A stretch of 64,000 bases of DNA from positions 1-64,000 of the forward strand of contig NZ_JBHSBN010000004.1 of the NCBI RefSeq assembly GCF_042650605.1, read 5' to 3'. The position numbers and the translations under genes are program-made. This document shows, in pieces, positions 15,514 to 24,604 of this stretch. Source of the DNA: Micromonospora_J zhanjiangensis. GTDB taxonomy: Bacteria; Actinomycetota; Actinomycetes; Mycobacteriales; Micromonosporaceae. The notes below the pieces were generated by a model. That model worked only from the letters and a program-made list of their open reading frames with translations. It was not told the DNA's origin and did not search any database. Every line of letters starts with the position of its first letter. The first letter of the stretch is position 1.

Positions 15514-16416
15514 TTAACTATTTCCTGGAGACTCGGCCGCCAGGATGCGGTCCAGCGTCCGTCGACCCATCCCGCTCATCGCCGGGTTACTGTCCACGTA
15601 GTACCAGTGGGCGCCCATCGCCTGTTGGAAGGCCCAGGCCCGGCCCCGTTCCCATTCCAGGTCGTCGCACCCGAGAGCCGTCCGGAACGCCTGTCGAGGT
15701 CCCGCGTCGAGCAGGTGCCAGCCGGCCACCAGGTCCAGGGCCGGGTCGGCCGGCCCCAACCCGCCCGCGTCCAGCACCCCGGCCAGCCGACCGCCGGCCA
15801 CCAGCACGTTGCCGGGAATCAGGTCACCGTGGTTCATCACGTCCGCCCCGCCCCGCGGCAACTCCCGCATGACCCGCCACAGTCGGCGCAGCCGGGGTAC
15901 GTCCAGCAGATGTTCGCTCTTGTCGAAACAGGTCTCCAGCCACGCGTCATGGCATCGGAGGTCGCCACCCCGGCCACCGCCGGCGAAGACCCGGCCGCGC
16001 GGGTCGATCGCGCGCACGGCGAGGATGAACTCGGCCAGATCGTGCGCGAATCCCACCGACCGGGCCGGGTCGTCCTCGGTCGCCACCACGCCCGGCAGCC
16101 AGGTCTGCACCGACCACGGCAGCGGATACCCCGCTCCCGGCTCGCCCAACGCGACCGGTTCCGGTGTCCGGAACCGGGTCCGGCCCAGCAACTCGCGGGT
16201 GGCCTCCGCCTCCGCCGCCAGCCAGCGCCGCGCCGCCCCGATGTCCTGGGGCTGCAGCGGGAAGCGGGCCGCCAGCCGGTCGCCGATGCGGAAGATGGCG
16301 TTGACCGTCCCCTGCGACGGCACGCTCCGCACCGGCAGGTCCCGCCACCGCGGGAACTGCTCGGCCACCAGCTCGCGCACCGTCCCGACCGGCACCGACA
16401 GTTGATCCGCATGCAT
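15514..16416 (-). CDS. Aminoglycoside phosphotransferase-like (APH) kinase
   Basis: 300 residues from ATG 16414-16416; the longer frame adds an Arg-rich leader. The kinase-like fold shows a nucleotide loop region (SQGTVNAIFRIGDRLAARFP), the Brenner motif MNHGDLIPGNVLV with catalytic Asp and Asn, and the following GVLDAGGLGPADPALDLV. The normal IDW/DxxD metal-binding position reads LDAGGLGPADP. It may phosphorylate an aminoglycoside, a macrolide or a small metabolite; the substrate cannot be deduced. It stands alone, convergent with nothing, and ends about 50 bases from the GH16 promoter palindrome. Confidence 0.8.
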   Translation of the reverse strand: MHADQLSVPVGTVRELVAEQFPRWRDLPVRSVPSQGTVNAIFRIGDRLAARFPLQPQDIGAARRWLAAEAEATRELLGRTRFRTPEPVALGEPGAGYPLPWSVQTWLPGVVATEDDPARSVGFAHDLAEFILAVRAIDPRGRVFAGGGRGGDLRCHDAWLETCFDKSEHLLDVPRLRRLWRVMRELPRGGADVMNHGDLIPGNVLVAGGRLAGVLDAGGLGPADPALDLVAGWHLLDAGPRQAFRTALGCDDLEWERGRAWAFQQAMGAHWYYVDSNPAMSGMGRRTLDRILAAESPGNS

Positions 16417-16650
16417 CCGTCGCACGCCGGCAGCATTCCCGGTCCGGTCTCCGCCGACAAGCGAGTTTCGCCGGGTATGCGATCGAGGTGATCGCCCGGC
16501 CCTACCGGTAGCCGGTCGTGGCCGGGCGACCGTCCGTTCCGCCGGCAGGGTCAAGACCCCGGGCGGCGGATCTTCTGTGATCCCGCCAGCGGCGCCCGCC
16601 GGTCGGGCGGCCTAGCGTTGCCCGTACCAGGCAGGGTCGGAGGTGCGGCG

Positions 16651-17336
16651 ATGAAGTTCGCGGTCAACTACAGCACGCCGTTCTACGGCGTCGATCCGGA
16701 CCGGGTCGCACCGTCGCTGCCGTTCGCCGACCCGCTCGACCTGCTCGCCTTCGTCGCCGCGGCCACCAGCCGGCTGCTGCTCGGCACCGGCGTGCTGCTG
16801 CTGCCGTACCACCACCCGGTGGTCCTGGCCAAGCGGCTGGCCACCATCGACCTGCTGGCCAAGGGCCGGCTGCGGTTGTTGACGGTGGGCCTGGGCAGCC
16901 TGCCCGGTGAGGCGGACGCGATGGGCGTCGACTTCCGCAGCCGGGGCCGCCGCGCCGACGAGGCGATCGACGTGCTGCGACTGCTCTGGGCCGGCGACGA
17001 GGACGGGGTGGACTTCCACGGCGAGTTCTTCGACTTCGACAAGCTGTGCAGCTTCCCCAAGCCGTACGGGGGAACCGGGTTGCCGATCCACGTCGGCGGG
17101 TCGAGCCGGGCCGCAGCCCGGCGGGCCGGGCGGCGCGGCGACGGTTTCTTCCCCGGCGGCGCGCTGCTGCCGGACGAGCGGGCCGCGCAACTGGACCTCG
17201 CCCGGCGGGCGGCCGCCGAGGCGGGCCGCGACCCGGACGCGCTGGAGTACACCCGCCGACCAGCGCCGACCCGGCCGAGCAGCGCGACCAACTCTCCGCG
17301 TTCGCCGACCGGTTCGGCCTGCGCGACGCCGCCTGA
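16651..17336 (+). pseudogene. LLM-class F420-type oxidoreductase with an internal deletion and 3' frameshift
   Basis: The sequence starts as a typical luciferase-like monooxygenase (MKFAVNYSTPFYGVDPDRV) but jumps directly to APSLPFADPLDLLAFVAAAT. Relatives have about 30-40 residues here, including strand 2 and a conserved E-H region. The centre is well conserved (LLGTGVLLLPYHHPVVLAKR, LPIHVGGSSRAAARRAGRRG). After DPDALEYTR near 17254 the frame is lost. The C-terminal SADPAEQRDQLSAFADRF continues in another frame to a stop at 17334-17336, with about 25 residues missing between. Two deletions, one in frame and one frameshifting, make activity unlikely. Confidence 0.65.
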
Positions 17337-17499
17337 CCGCACGGCCGCCGCCGCCCGATCCTCGCTGCCGCGGTCAGGCCGTCGCGCCGGCCCGGCGCGG
17401 CGCCAGCCGTAGCCCGAGACCCGCGTCACACCCTGTCAGTTCTCGGCGGGCTGTTCTGTCGTACCTGTGTAACCACAGGCAACGGCAGAGGAGCCCGCC

Positions 17500-17973
17500 A
17501 TGCACGCCCGTATGAACATCTTCGAGAACCCGGCAGCAGCCAAGATCGTGAAGCAGATCGCCGTGGTCGGTCCGATGCTCGCGAACTCGACGCTGCCCAC
17601 CGCGACGCGGCATCTGGTGGAGATCCGGGCCAGCCAGATCAACGGCTGCGGCGCGTGCACCGACATGCACACCAAGGAGGCCGCGCACGCCGGGGAGACG
17701 GCGCTGCGGCTCAACCTGATCGCGGCCTGGCGGGAGGCGACGGTCTTCACCGACGCCGAGCGCGCGGCGCTGGAACTGACCGAGCAGGGGACCCGGATCG
17801 CCGACGCGGCGGGCGGCGTCCCGGACGAGGTCTGGGAGAACGCCGCCAAGCACTTCGACGAGGACCAGCTCGCGAACCTGGTCATGCTGATCAGCCTCAT
17901 CAACGCCTTCAACCGGATGAACGTCATCCTCAAGCAGCCCGCAGGGCACTACCGGGTCGGCATGCTCGGCTGA
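17500..17973 (+). CDS. AhpD-like carboxymuconolactone decarboxylase family protein
   Basis: 157 residues. The conserved RASQINGCGACTDMHTKEA carries Cys50, Cys53 and His57, the redox CxxC plus His of the alkylhydroperoxidase AhpD group, followed by the helices of the CMD fold. Such proteins reduce peroxides using a thiol partner. It is unrelated in detail to the true decarboxylase PcaC at 48255. It has its own promoter region (17413-17499, GGCAGAGGAG ribosome site) and a terminator downstream. Confidence 0.85.
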   Translation: MHARMNIFENPAAAKIVKQIAVVGPMLANSTLPTATRHLVEIRASQINGCGACTDMHTKEAAHAGETALRLNLIAAWREATVFTDAERAALELTEQGTRIADAAGGVPDEVWENAAKHFDEDQLANLVMLISLINAFNRMNVILKQPAGHYRVGMLG

Positions 17974-17988
17974 CCCGGAGCGACTCCC

Positions 17989-18033
17989 ACGGCCCGGTCC
18001 CGGCCCGCGTCGCGCGGGTCAGGGCCGGGCCGT
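17989..18033 (+). terminator. Hairpin terminator after the AhpD-like gene
   Basis: A long GC-rich inverted repeat (ACGGCCCGG and CCGGCCCGC on the left; GCGGG and GGGCCGGGCCGT on the right) begins 16 bases after the stop. It closes the transcript before the promoter region of the next secreted enzyme. Confidence 0.7.
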
Positions 18034-18149
18034 CCAGGTCACTGGTCCAGTCGCCCCAGCGCGGCATGACCAGCGTGAATCCCGTACGGACCAGCCGGCG
18101 GCCGACCGTCCGGCTCAGGGCTCTGCGCCGGTCGTCGGGGTCGGCTTCG
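18034..18149. other. Non-coding start of the 515-base gap before the GH28-like gene
   Basis: The minus strand between about 18040 and 18140 can be read as RTGFTLVMPRWGDWTSDLDG in a frame without a proper start. It might be debris of an older gene. No complete gene is seen on either strand between 17974 and 18488. The right part holds the regulatory repeats annotated at 18150-18249. Confidence 0.35.
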
Positions 18150-18249
18150 GAAACTTTCGCGGTCTGGCCCGATACTTTCTGGCCCACAGTCCGCTTTTCC
18201 ATTGACGAACATCGACGTCACGGCGTAGCGTACTGCGTGAAAGTTTTTC
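18150..18249. promoter_or_regulatory. Three GAAACTTTC-like repeats upstream of the GH28-like gene
   Basis: GAAACTTTC (18150-18158) is a perfect GAAA-C-TTTC inverted repeat. GATACTTTC (18171-18179) is a one-base variant 21 bases on, two helical turns away. GAAAGTTTTTC (18239-18249) is a looser third copy on the other side of the likely promoter. GAAANTTTC-type sites occur in front of xylanase and other glycanase genes of streptomycetes and are bound by LacI/Bxl-type regulators, so these are probably operators for the enzyme at 18489. Confidence 0.55.
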
Positions 18250-18488
18250 GTCGAAGCCGTGCCCCCGCTCCGAATTCCCCTTGGCAAGGAAAACGGAGCG
18301 GTGATCAGAGCGATACAGAAAGGCCGGTTCGTTCGCCATCCTCACCCGGGTCAACCGGATCGCCACATGGCAGGCCGGCGCGAACGCCGGCGCGATCCTG
18401 CTGAAGCCGGGCTGATCTGTTCCGCCGGCGCCGCAGTCGTCTGTCCGGCCGTATCGACAAACGCCGTCAATCACCGGGAAAGGTCCCT

Positions 18489-20525
18489 ATGAAGAACAAA
18501 CGTCTCGCGATCTGGGCAGCGACCGCTCTCCTCGCCCTCGGTGGTGTCGGGGCGGGAGTCCTAGGGGCGCCGGTCTACGGTGCGACCACCGCGGCTGGGA
18601 CTGGCTCGCCCGGCCTGGCCGCCGGCGGCTGCGTAGCGGATCCCGCCCTGCGCGGCGCCACGAAGAGTCCGCTCTACACCGTCACGACGGACGGTACGCC
18701 GCTGTTCGTCGAGAAGATGACAAAGTACGCCCCTGAGATGCAGGTGCATTATGCGCACTGCTCGATGGCGGGAGCGGGCACGGCCCAGTTCTCGGTCACT
18801 GTCGCCGAGAGCTTCAGCTCGTACACCGTCAGCCCCAAGAGCCGGAAACTCGCCGTTGCCCGCAGCGGCAACACCATCACCTTCAACAGCGGCCCGAACT
18901 ACCTAATCGTCCAATTCGACGCCAAGGAACTGCTGTTCATCCTGATCGACGCGCCTGAGACGAACGCGCCCCAGTTGGGGGACGCCAACGTCAAGAACCT
19001 CGCCGACTACGGCGTCGACAACACCGGCGCGACCCTGGTCACGGCAAAGATCCAGAGCGCCATCGACGCCGCGTCCGGGGCGACCCGGAACGTCCTGTAC
19101 GTGCCTCCGGGCCGGTACCAGGTCGGCGAGTTGTGGATGAAGAGCAATATGACCCTCTACCTGGCCACCGGTGCGGTCCTCTACGGCTCGAACCAGAAGG
19201 GGGACTTCAACACCGGCAGCGGTGGGGTGAACATCGAGGGCATGCAGCACGCCTCCCTCCGGATGTTCCGGGTGAGCAACGCCAAGCTGCTGGGCCGCGG
19301 TGTCATCGACGGGAACGGGAAATACCTGCGGGCACAAGGCATCAACCTGGCCCTGCTGAAGATTGAGGAGAGTTCCGACATCCTGGTCGACGGCGTCACC
19401 GTACGCGACTCCAGTTACTGGAACACGCTCGTCTACCGCAGCGACAAGGTCACCATCAAGAACTACAAGCTGATCAACTGCCGGCCCACGACGGGGTACA
19501 ACAACACCGACGGCGTGGACTTCGACGAGTCGACCAACAGCCTGCTGACGAACGCGTTCCTCTACACCGGTGACGACAACATGGCGACCAAGAACGAGTT
19601 CGCCAACAGCGGCACGATCAACACCAAGAACGTGATCCACGAACACATCGTCTGCTACAGCAACTCCGCCTGCGCGAAGATCGGCACCAAGACCGAAGGA
19701 AGTTCGATGGACGGGATCGTCTTCCGCGACATCGACGTGGTGAAGGCGGGGCGCTCGATGGTGATCGACGCGGTCGACACCGCCGTCGTCTCGAACACCC
19801 GATGGGAGGACGTCAGGGTGGAACAGACCGACAGCCTGATCGACCTGCAGGAGGATCGCCCGCCGTCCTGGCGCACGGTGAAGAACACCTCGACGATCCG
19901 GGACGCCTACTTCACGAACGTCTCCTCAGACGTGAAGAAGGTCGTCAACCTGCACGGGCGATCGTCGAGCGTCAATATCAACGGCGTGCACTTCAGCAAC
20001 TTCACCGTCCAGGGCAAACCGGTCACCAGCCAGACCGACCCGGACGCGAGCTGGAACATCAACTCCTACGTCTCGAACATCACCTTCTCCACGGCGCCGC
20101 CGCCCACCACCCCGGTGCCCACCACCCCGGCGCCCACCACGCCGGCGCCGACCACGCAGCCGCCCACGACGCCGCCGCCCACCACCTCACCTCCGCCGAG
20201 CCAGTCGGGCGCCTGCGAGGTGGGCTACACGATGAACTCATGGAGCGACGGATTCACCGCCAGTATCCACATCACCAATCGCAGCGCATCGACGATCAAC
20301 GGTTGGACCCTGGTGTTCACCCTGCCCAGTGGACAGACCGTGACAGGCGGCTGGAACGCCACCTTTACGGGCTCCAGTGGTCAGATCTCCGCACGCAACG
20401 TCTCGTACAACGGGACGCTGGCAGCAGGCGGATCCACCGACATCGGCTTCCAGGCCACCCACACCGGCAATACCGGCAAGCCCGGCTCCTTCACCCTCAA
20501 CGGCGTCAGCTGCGCCCTCTCCTGA
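18489..20525 (+). CDS. Secreted GH28-like beta-helix glycosidase with C-terminal CBM2
   Basis: 678 residues. The signal peptide is about 1-31. Residues 60-160 form a beta-sandwich prefix (PLYTVTTDGTPLFVEKMTKY). Then comes a right-handed parallel beta-helix (about 165-540) starting NLADYGVDNTGATLVTAKIQ. Polygalacturonase-type motifs are visible: NNTDGVDFDES (Asp341), YTGDDNMATK (Asp362, Asp363) and CAKIGTKTEG in place of the usual RIK. The GHG histidine loop is not evident. It is therefore related to GH28/GH49-type helices but the specificity is uncertain (pectin, dextran or another polysaccharide). A Thr/Pro linker leads to a CBM2 (about 580-678). The gene has its own terminator and GAAACTTTC sites upstream. 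Confidence 0.8.
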   Translation: MKNKRLAIWAATALLALGGVGAGVLGAPVYGATTAAGTGSPGLAAGGCVADPALRGATKSPLYTVTTDGTPLFVEKMTKYAPEMQVHYAHCSMAGAGTAQFSVTVAESFSSYTVSPKSRKLAVARSGNTITFNSGPNYLIVQFDAKELLFILIDAPETNAPQLGDANVKNLADYGVDNTGATLVTAKIQSAIDAASGATRNVLYVPPGRYQVGELWMKSNMTLYLATGAVLYGSNQKGDFNTGSGGVNIEGMQHASLRMFRVSNAKLLGRGVIDGNGKYLRAQGINLALLKIEESSDILVDGVTVRDSSYWNTLVYRSDKVTIKNYKLINCRPTTGYNNTDGVDFDESTNSLLTNAFLYTGDDNMATKNEFANSGTINTKNVIHEHIVCYSNSACAKIGTKTEGSSMDGIVFRDIDVVKAGRSMVIDAVDTAVVSNTRWEDVRVEQTDSLIDLQEDRPPSWRTVKNTSTIRDAYFTNVSSDVKKVVNLHGRSSSVNINGVHFSNFTVQGKPVTSQTDPDASWNINSYVSNITFSTAPPPTTPVPTTPAPTTPAPTTQPPTTPPPTTSPPPSQSGACEVGYTMNSWSDGFTASIHITNRSASTINGWTLVFTLPSGQTVTGGWNATFTGSSGQISARNVSYNGTLAAGGSTDIGFQATHTGNTGKPGSFTLNGVSCALS

Positions 20526-20542
20526 AGGACACATCGACGCAG

Positions 20543-20582
20543 CCGGTGGAACCGCGCCCGGGACGGGGCCCGGTTCCACCGG
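20543..20582 (+). terminator. Hairpin terminator after the GH28-like gene
   Basis: CCGGTGGAACC (20543-20553) pairs perfectly with GGTTCCACCGG (20572-20582), 18 bases after the stop. It lies between this gene and the convergent exonuclease gene. Confidence 0.85.
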
Positions 20583-20683
20583 CCGGCCTCGCGCACCTGG
20601 CCAGCGACCGAATTTGACCCGACACCTACTGGTGCGGTGTCGGTTAACCCTCGTCCGAGGGGGTCATGGGCAGCCTCGGCGTT

Positions 20684-22315
20684 CTAACTGTCACGAGACT
20701 GTTCGCATCGAGGGACAGCGACGTCAAGGCCATGGGCGGCGTGGTACGCCGTCACGACATCAATGGGAATCCGGCCTCGTACGCCGACAGGCTTCCCCTG
20801 AGCCCGAGCCCAGGCTCGGATGACGGCGTTGGAGACGGGCGAGTCGGAGACGGTCGTGTTGATGGTCGCTGACTGGACGGGCGCCGGACTGATTGGGGAT
20901 CGAGTACGGCTTGCCGGCACGGTCGTCGCCGGTTGGACGTATTGGACCAGTTCCGCAAAGATGCCTGGTTCGACGGTGCGGGTCCCGAACTGGCGGGCGG
21001 CCTGCGCCTTCCTCGTGTCCGGGACACTTCCGTCGGTGACGAGCACGACGGTTCTACGTGACACCGACCCGGTCACACGTAGTCCGCTCGCCTTAGCCTG
21101 CCCTTCCAACCGGGCCCGGACCAGTTCGTCGCAGCCGGTGAAGGCAACGCCGTCCCCGACATGGAGCGGTTCGCCATGAACCCATGAGTCAGGCAACGGC
21201 CTGCAGGTCTTCCCGCGTTGCTCGGTCAGGGCAGCCCGTGCCTCGTCAAGTACAGCCCTGACGATTCCGTCGTTGTATCCGAGGACTAGCGCGGCCCCAA
21301 GTAGCTCTTGACGCTCGTCGCGGGTGACTGTGCCATCCTCAATGGCCTTGTGAGCGAGCGCCAGGAGAAAACCCCGATGCGCTGCCTCGACCTGCTCCCT
21401 CGTCAACGAGTACGTTTTGGCGAGGCTGGCGAGGGCGGCTGCCTCTTCGCTGGTCAGTATGCCGTCCTCGAAGGCTTCGGCGAGCAACTCCAGATAGGCC
21501 GTTGCTCCGATCGGAGCTCCCTCCTCGAGGGTGGCCGACAGGGGTAGATCGTCGAGGAGGGCGGAAAGCGTACCCGCTTGGGCCGGTACAGGAGCCGATT
21601 CGGCGGGATGCCGCACAGCGATTTCAACAGCGCGGCGAGGGATCGCAGGCCATGGGATTCGCGCCGCAGTCGCGGGCAGGCCCAAGTGGTCGCGCTGCGG
21701 TTGCAGTCCGCGATCCGGATCGAGGTACGACACCAGCAGGGCTGCTGTGGCCCGAGCGTCACCGAGTGCGGAATGGGCGTCGTCGAGCCGAATGCTGGAG
21801 GCCGAGCAACAGTCGGAGAGCCGACGTCGATCCAGATGGGGAAGGTACGTCCAGCTCGCGTCCAGCGTGCACAGGTACGGACAGACGGGCATGGTCCAAC
21901 CGGCGCGCTCGTACTCGTTCTGCAAGAACCCGATGTCGAAGGGGGCGTTGTGCGCCACCAGTGCGCGTCCGGCCAACCGGCCGGTCAGTTCACCAATGAG
22001 GTCGCCGAACCGCGGAGCGCGTCTGACCTCGGCGGCCGTGATTCCGTGGACCCTTGTCGCGCCGACAGGCCCGTCCGGATTTACCAGCGTTGCCCACTCG
22101 TCCACGGTCCGGCCAGATCGATCAGTGGTGATGACGGCGATCTCGACCACGCGGTCCTTGAACGTTCTCAGTCCGGTGGTTTCGACATCGACCACGACGA
22201 AGCCGCCCGTGGTTGGCGCTACAGCGGTGGGCACCGGGTCGAACGCTGACTGTAACCTTTGATGAGCGAGCGTACTGGCCTGCAACCGACGACGGACCCC
22301 ATCCAAGATGCCCAC
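20684..22315 (-). CDS. DEDDh exonuclease fused to TerB-like, BRCT and Lsr2-type domains
   Basis: 543 residues from GTG 22313-22315, chosen for the AGGAGG site just upstream; the longer ATG frame lacks one. Residues 36-200 are a DnaQ-like 3'-5' exonuclease with all motifs: VVVDVETTGL (Asp43, Glu45), AHNAPFD (Asp127), HSALGDARA (His181, Asp186). Residues about 285-370 are helical with two DG-x-x-T/S-x-x-E loops (DGILTSEE, DGTVTRDE), as in TerB-like modules. Residues about 393-455 look like a BRCT domain (DGVAFTGCDELVRARLEGQA). The end (495-530) has AWARAQGKPVGVRGRIPIDV, the DNA-binding tail of Lsr2/H-NS-like proteins with its RGR hook. The composition suggests a nuclease that is targeted to DNA and binds phosphopeptides, in repair or in defence. 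It is divergent from the 22508 gene. Confidence 0.85.
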   Translation of the reverse strand: MGILDGVRRRLQASTLAHQRLQSAFDPVPTAVAPTTGGFVVVDVETTGLRTFKDRVVEIAVITTDRSGRTVDEWATLVNPDGPVGATRVHGITAAEVRRAPRFGDLIGELTGRLAGRALVAHNAPFDIGFLQNEYERAGWTMPVCPYLCTLDASWTYLPHLDRRRLSDCCSASSIRLDDAHSALGDARATAALLVSYLDPDRGLQPQRDHLGLPATAARIPWPAIPRRAVEIAVRHPAESAPVPAQAGTLSALLDDLPLSATLEEGAPIGATAYLELLAEAFEDGILTSEEAAALASLAKTYSLTREQVEAAHRGFLLALAHKAIEDGTVTRDERQELLGAALVLGYNDGIVRAVLDEARAALTEQRGKTCRPLPDSWVHGEPLHVGDGVAFTGCDELVRARLEGQAKASGLRVTGSVSRRTVVLVTDGSVPDTRKAQAARQFGTRTVEPGIFAELVQYVQPATTVPASRTRSPISPAPVQSATINTTVSDSPVSNAVIRAWARAQGKPVGVRGRIPIDVVTAYHAAHGLDVAVPRCEQSRDS

Positions 22316-22507
22316 CTTGCCTCCTACCTCTAGCGAGTACCGAATGTTCCGACTTCGGCTCACCCTGTGCAAGAGTGATCGACTATTCCGTCGCCTTCCC
22401 GACACATGGACCCACCGAGCCGGGCCTCGGAGCGAGTCCTCCGGTCAGGGACATGTCAGTCGCGCACGTTAGGGTGGCCCCCACCGTCGAGTGCCGAGGA
22501 CCATCAC

Positions 22508-23203
22508 ATGACCATCTCCGTCGAGACACCTGACAACGAGCTCTCGATCCCCTTCGACTATGTGCCCGGTGCGCGTGGTCATGCTGTTCTCGCTGCGGGG
22601 GAGGACGAGTCCGGGTCGGCGGCACTGGCCGTCTGGCGGCTGGGCGCGACGGGTCAAGCTGTCGGCGCGTGGGTGCTATCGATGTCGGCAGTCCGACGCG
22701 ACAACGAAGAGTTCCAGCAGGTGATGAACCTGATACGGGACAGGTCCCTGGTCGCTTGGGATGCCGATTCTCCCATGGAGGTCATCGGTCGGATCGCTCC
22801 TGAACTTCCGGCGTCGTTGGTGGAGAGCCTGCGACGGAACGTCCTGTTGATACCTGACTTGCTGGCCGAGATAGCCGAGCAGCGTGCGGCCATTACGCTC
22901 GCGGCCGACGAGTACCGGCGGACCGCGTCGTCGAAGGTTGCGCCGTTGATGTGGCCGACAGATATTCCGAGTCCGGCAGAGCTGCGGGTCGTCGCGGACG
23001 AGATGCAGCATCCTGCGGCACCGGTCGTAGCCAAGGCGCTGGGCCTGAGTGCGGGATTGGCCCGGGTAGCGCAGTTGTGGCAGGAAACCGAGCAGGTGCG
23101 TGCTCGCCGACGGTATCTCCGAACCCTCGGCGACCCGCAACTTTTGCCGCCACGTTGGCTCGAGAGCGTGCGTGCGGCGGTGAATGCTGGTAGTCAGGTG
23201 TAG
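22508..23203 (+). CDS. Conserved hypothetical protein, divergent from the exonuclease
   Basis: 231 residues from ATG 22508 (GAGGA site in front); the longer frame from 22406 has no ribosome site. No signal peptide or membrane segment. An N-terminal alpha/beta half (YVPGARGHAVLAAGEDESGS, AALAVWRLGATGQAVGAWVL, SLVAWDADSPMEVIGRIAPE) is followed by a helical C-terminal half ending in WLESVRAAVNAG. Residues such as VAWD within a small alpha/beta fold recall degenerate exonuclease-like proteins, but no catalytic set is seen. It may be the actinobacterial family annotated as DUF6218 (from memory, unverified). The divergent promoter it shares with the exonuclease and the XRE gene 83 bases downstream suggest a functional group. 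Confidence 0.7.
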   Translation: MTISVETPDNELSIPFDYVPGARGHAVLAAGEDESGSAALAVWRLGATGQAVGAWVLSMSAVRRDNEEFQQVMNLIRDRSLVAWDADSPMEVIGRIAPELPASLVESLRRNVLLIPDLLAEIAEQRAAITLAADEYRRTASSKVAPLMWPTDIPSPAELRVVADEMQHPAAPVVAKALGLSAGLARVAQLWQETEQVRARRRYLRTLGDPQLLPPRWLESVRAAVNAGSQV

Positions 23204-23286
23204 GTGTACCGTCCGAAACGGCGAGGCGGCGAATGAACCGCAAGCCACCCACCGATCCGGTTCAGCATCGGAAGGTAGGCGAAGCC

Positions 23287-24477
23287 ATGGACAAGGCGAC
23301 CGACACCATCGGTGCCCGGATCCGGTACTGGCGGATGCGGCGCGGCGGCTTGAGTCAGGCTGTCCTGGCGGGCCTCGCCGGCGTCACGCAGTCCTACATC
23401 TCCCAGGTCGAGTCCGGCCGGAAGACCATCGACCGACGTTCCACACTGGTCGCCATCGCCGCGGCTCTCCAGGTCACGGTGGCCGACCTGCTCGGACAGG
23501 GTGCGGAACCGGGCGATCCGGCCCGGGAACGCGCGGCGGAGTGTGTACCCGCGATCTGGTCGGCTCTCATCGAGATCGAGGACGGTGAACGACGAGCGTC
23601 CACCCGTTCCCGTGAGCAACTGGCGGCCGACATCGCCCGGAGCGACCAACTTCGTACCCGGTCCCACTATCCGGCGATGGCTCGCCTGTTGCCCGATCTC
23701 CTGCTGGAAGCCGCAGCGGTCGGCGGCATTGTCCTCGCGCAGGTGGCCTATCAGGCATCCACATGCCTGCGGCAACTCGGCTACCGGCACCTGGCGCTCA
23801 ACGCGGCTCGCGTGGCGGTCACTGCCGCCGAGGACGCCGAGGAACCGGCGTGGCTCGGGGCGGCGCGGTTCGCGTACGCACAGAGTCTGCCGATCGAATC
23901 CGCGTCGCTCGCTGCCCGAGCGGCCGACCGGTCGCTGATCGAGCTTCAGGCCGGCGCCTCCGATGGGCGGATCCGGCAGATGCTCGGCCAGTTGCACCTG
24001 TCGGCAGCATTGACCTCGACGGTCAGCGGTCGCCCGGATGCCGGTCGGGACCACCTCGCGGAGGCGACCCGCGAGGCCGCGACTCTCGGCGATCCACCGG
24101 ACGGCGCCGGCTTCAACGGCTGCGGATTCGGGCCGACCAACGTCCGGCTGTGGGAGATGTCCATCGCAGCGGAGCTGGGGGAGTCGGCCCGGGTCATCGA
24201 GCTGTCGCGCACGGTCCGACCGCAGGTTCTCGCCGCATCGATACGACAGCAGTCGTACTGGCTCGATCTCGGTCGCGCACTGGCCGAGAGCGGACGGCGG
24301 GACACCGAGGCGGTGGCCGCATTCGTACGGGCCGAACAGGCCGCACCCGCGCCGTTCATGCTGAACCCGCTCGCCCAGGACGCCGTGGTGGCGATGGTGA
24401 GCCGGGCCAAGCGTCGTGCCATCCCGGACGATCTGCGGCTGTTGGCCGGACGGATGGGCGTTAGCCTGGCCCAATAA
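23287..24477 (+). CDS. XRE-family regulator with TPR-like domain
   Basis: 396 residues. The HTH lies at about 8-60 (GARIRYWRMRRGGLSQAVLA, GLAGVTQSYISQVESGRKTI), followed by LLGQGAEP and about 300 residues of helical repeats. ATG 23287 (GGAAGG upstream) is preferred to the in-frame 23233 start. It lies 83 bases after the hypothetical gene at 22508 and shares architecture with the regulators at 3349 and 24762, so three such proteins are present within 23 kb. TPR-type XRE proteins of actinomycetes often govern development or antibiotic genes. The target is unknown. Confidence 0.8.
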   Translation: MDKATDTIGARIRYWRMRRGGLSQAVLAGLAGVTQSYISQVESGRKTIDRRSTLVAIAAALQVTVADLLGQGAEPGDPARERAAECVPAIWSALIEIEDGERRASTRSREQLAADIARSDQLRTRSHYPAMARLLPDLLLEAAAVGGIVLAQVAYQASTCLRQLGYRHLALNAARVAVTAAEDAEEPAWLGAARFAYAQSLPIESASLAARAADRSLIELQAGASDGRIRQMLGQLHLSAALTSTVSGRPDAGRDHLAEATREAATLGDPPDGAGFNGCGFGPTNVRLWEMSIAAELGESARVIELSRTVRPQVLAASIRQQSYWLDLGRALAESGRRDTEAVAAFVRAEQAAPAPFMLNPLAQDAVVAMVSRAKRRAIPDDLRLLAGRMGVSLAQ

Positions 24478-24604
24478 CTCCTGGTAATCGCGGCGTTGCT
24501 AACCGATCATATCGTTCCGGTTCCGTGGGGGTGATCGCTCGCCACGGCCGGGTACGACGGTCTCCCACTGGGTTGCCGTTGTGCCCCTACCTTCGGAGGT
24601 GGGG

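Noticed and set aside
17930..18202. A 90-residue minus-strand frame after the AhpD-like gene
   Set aside because: Contains a plausible stretch but overlaps the terminator and lacks a start; treated as possible debris only.
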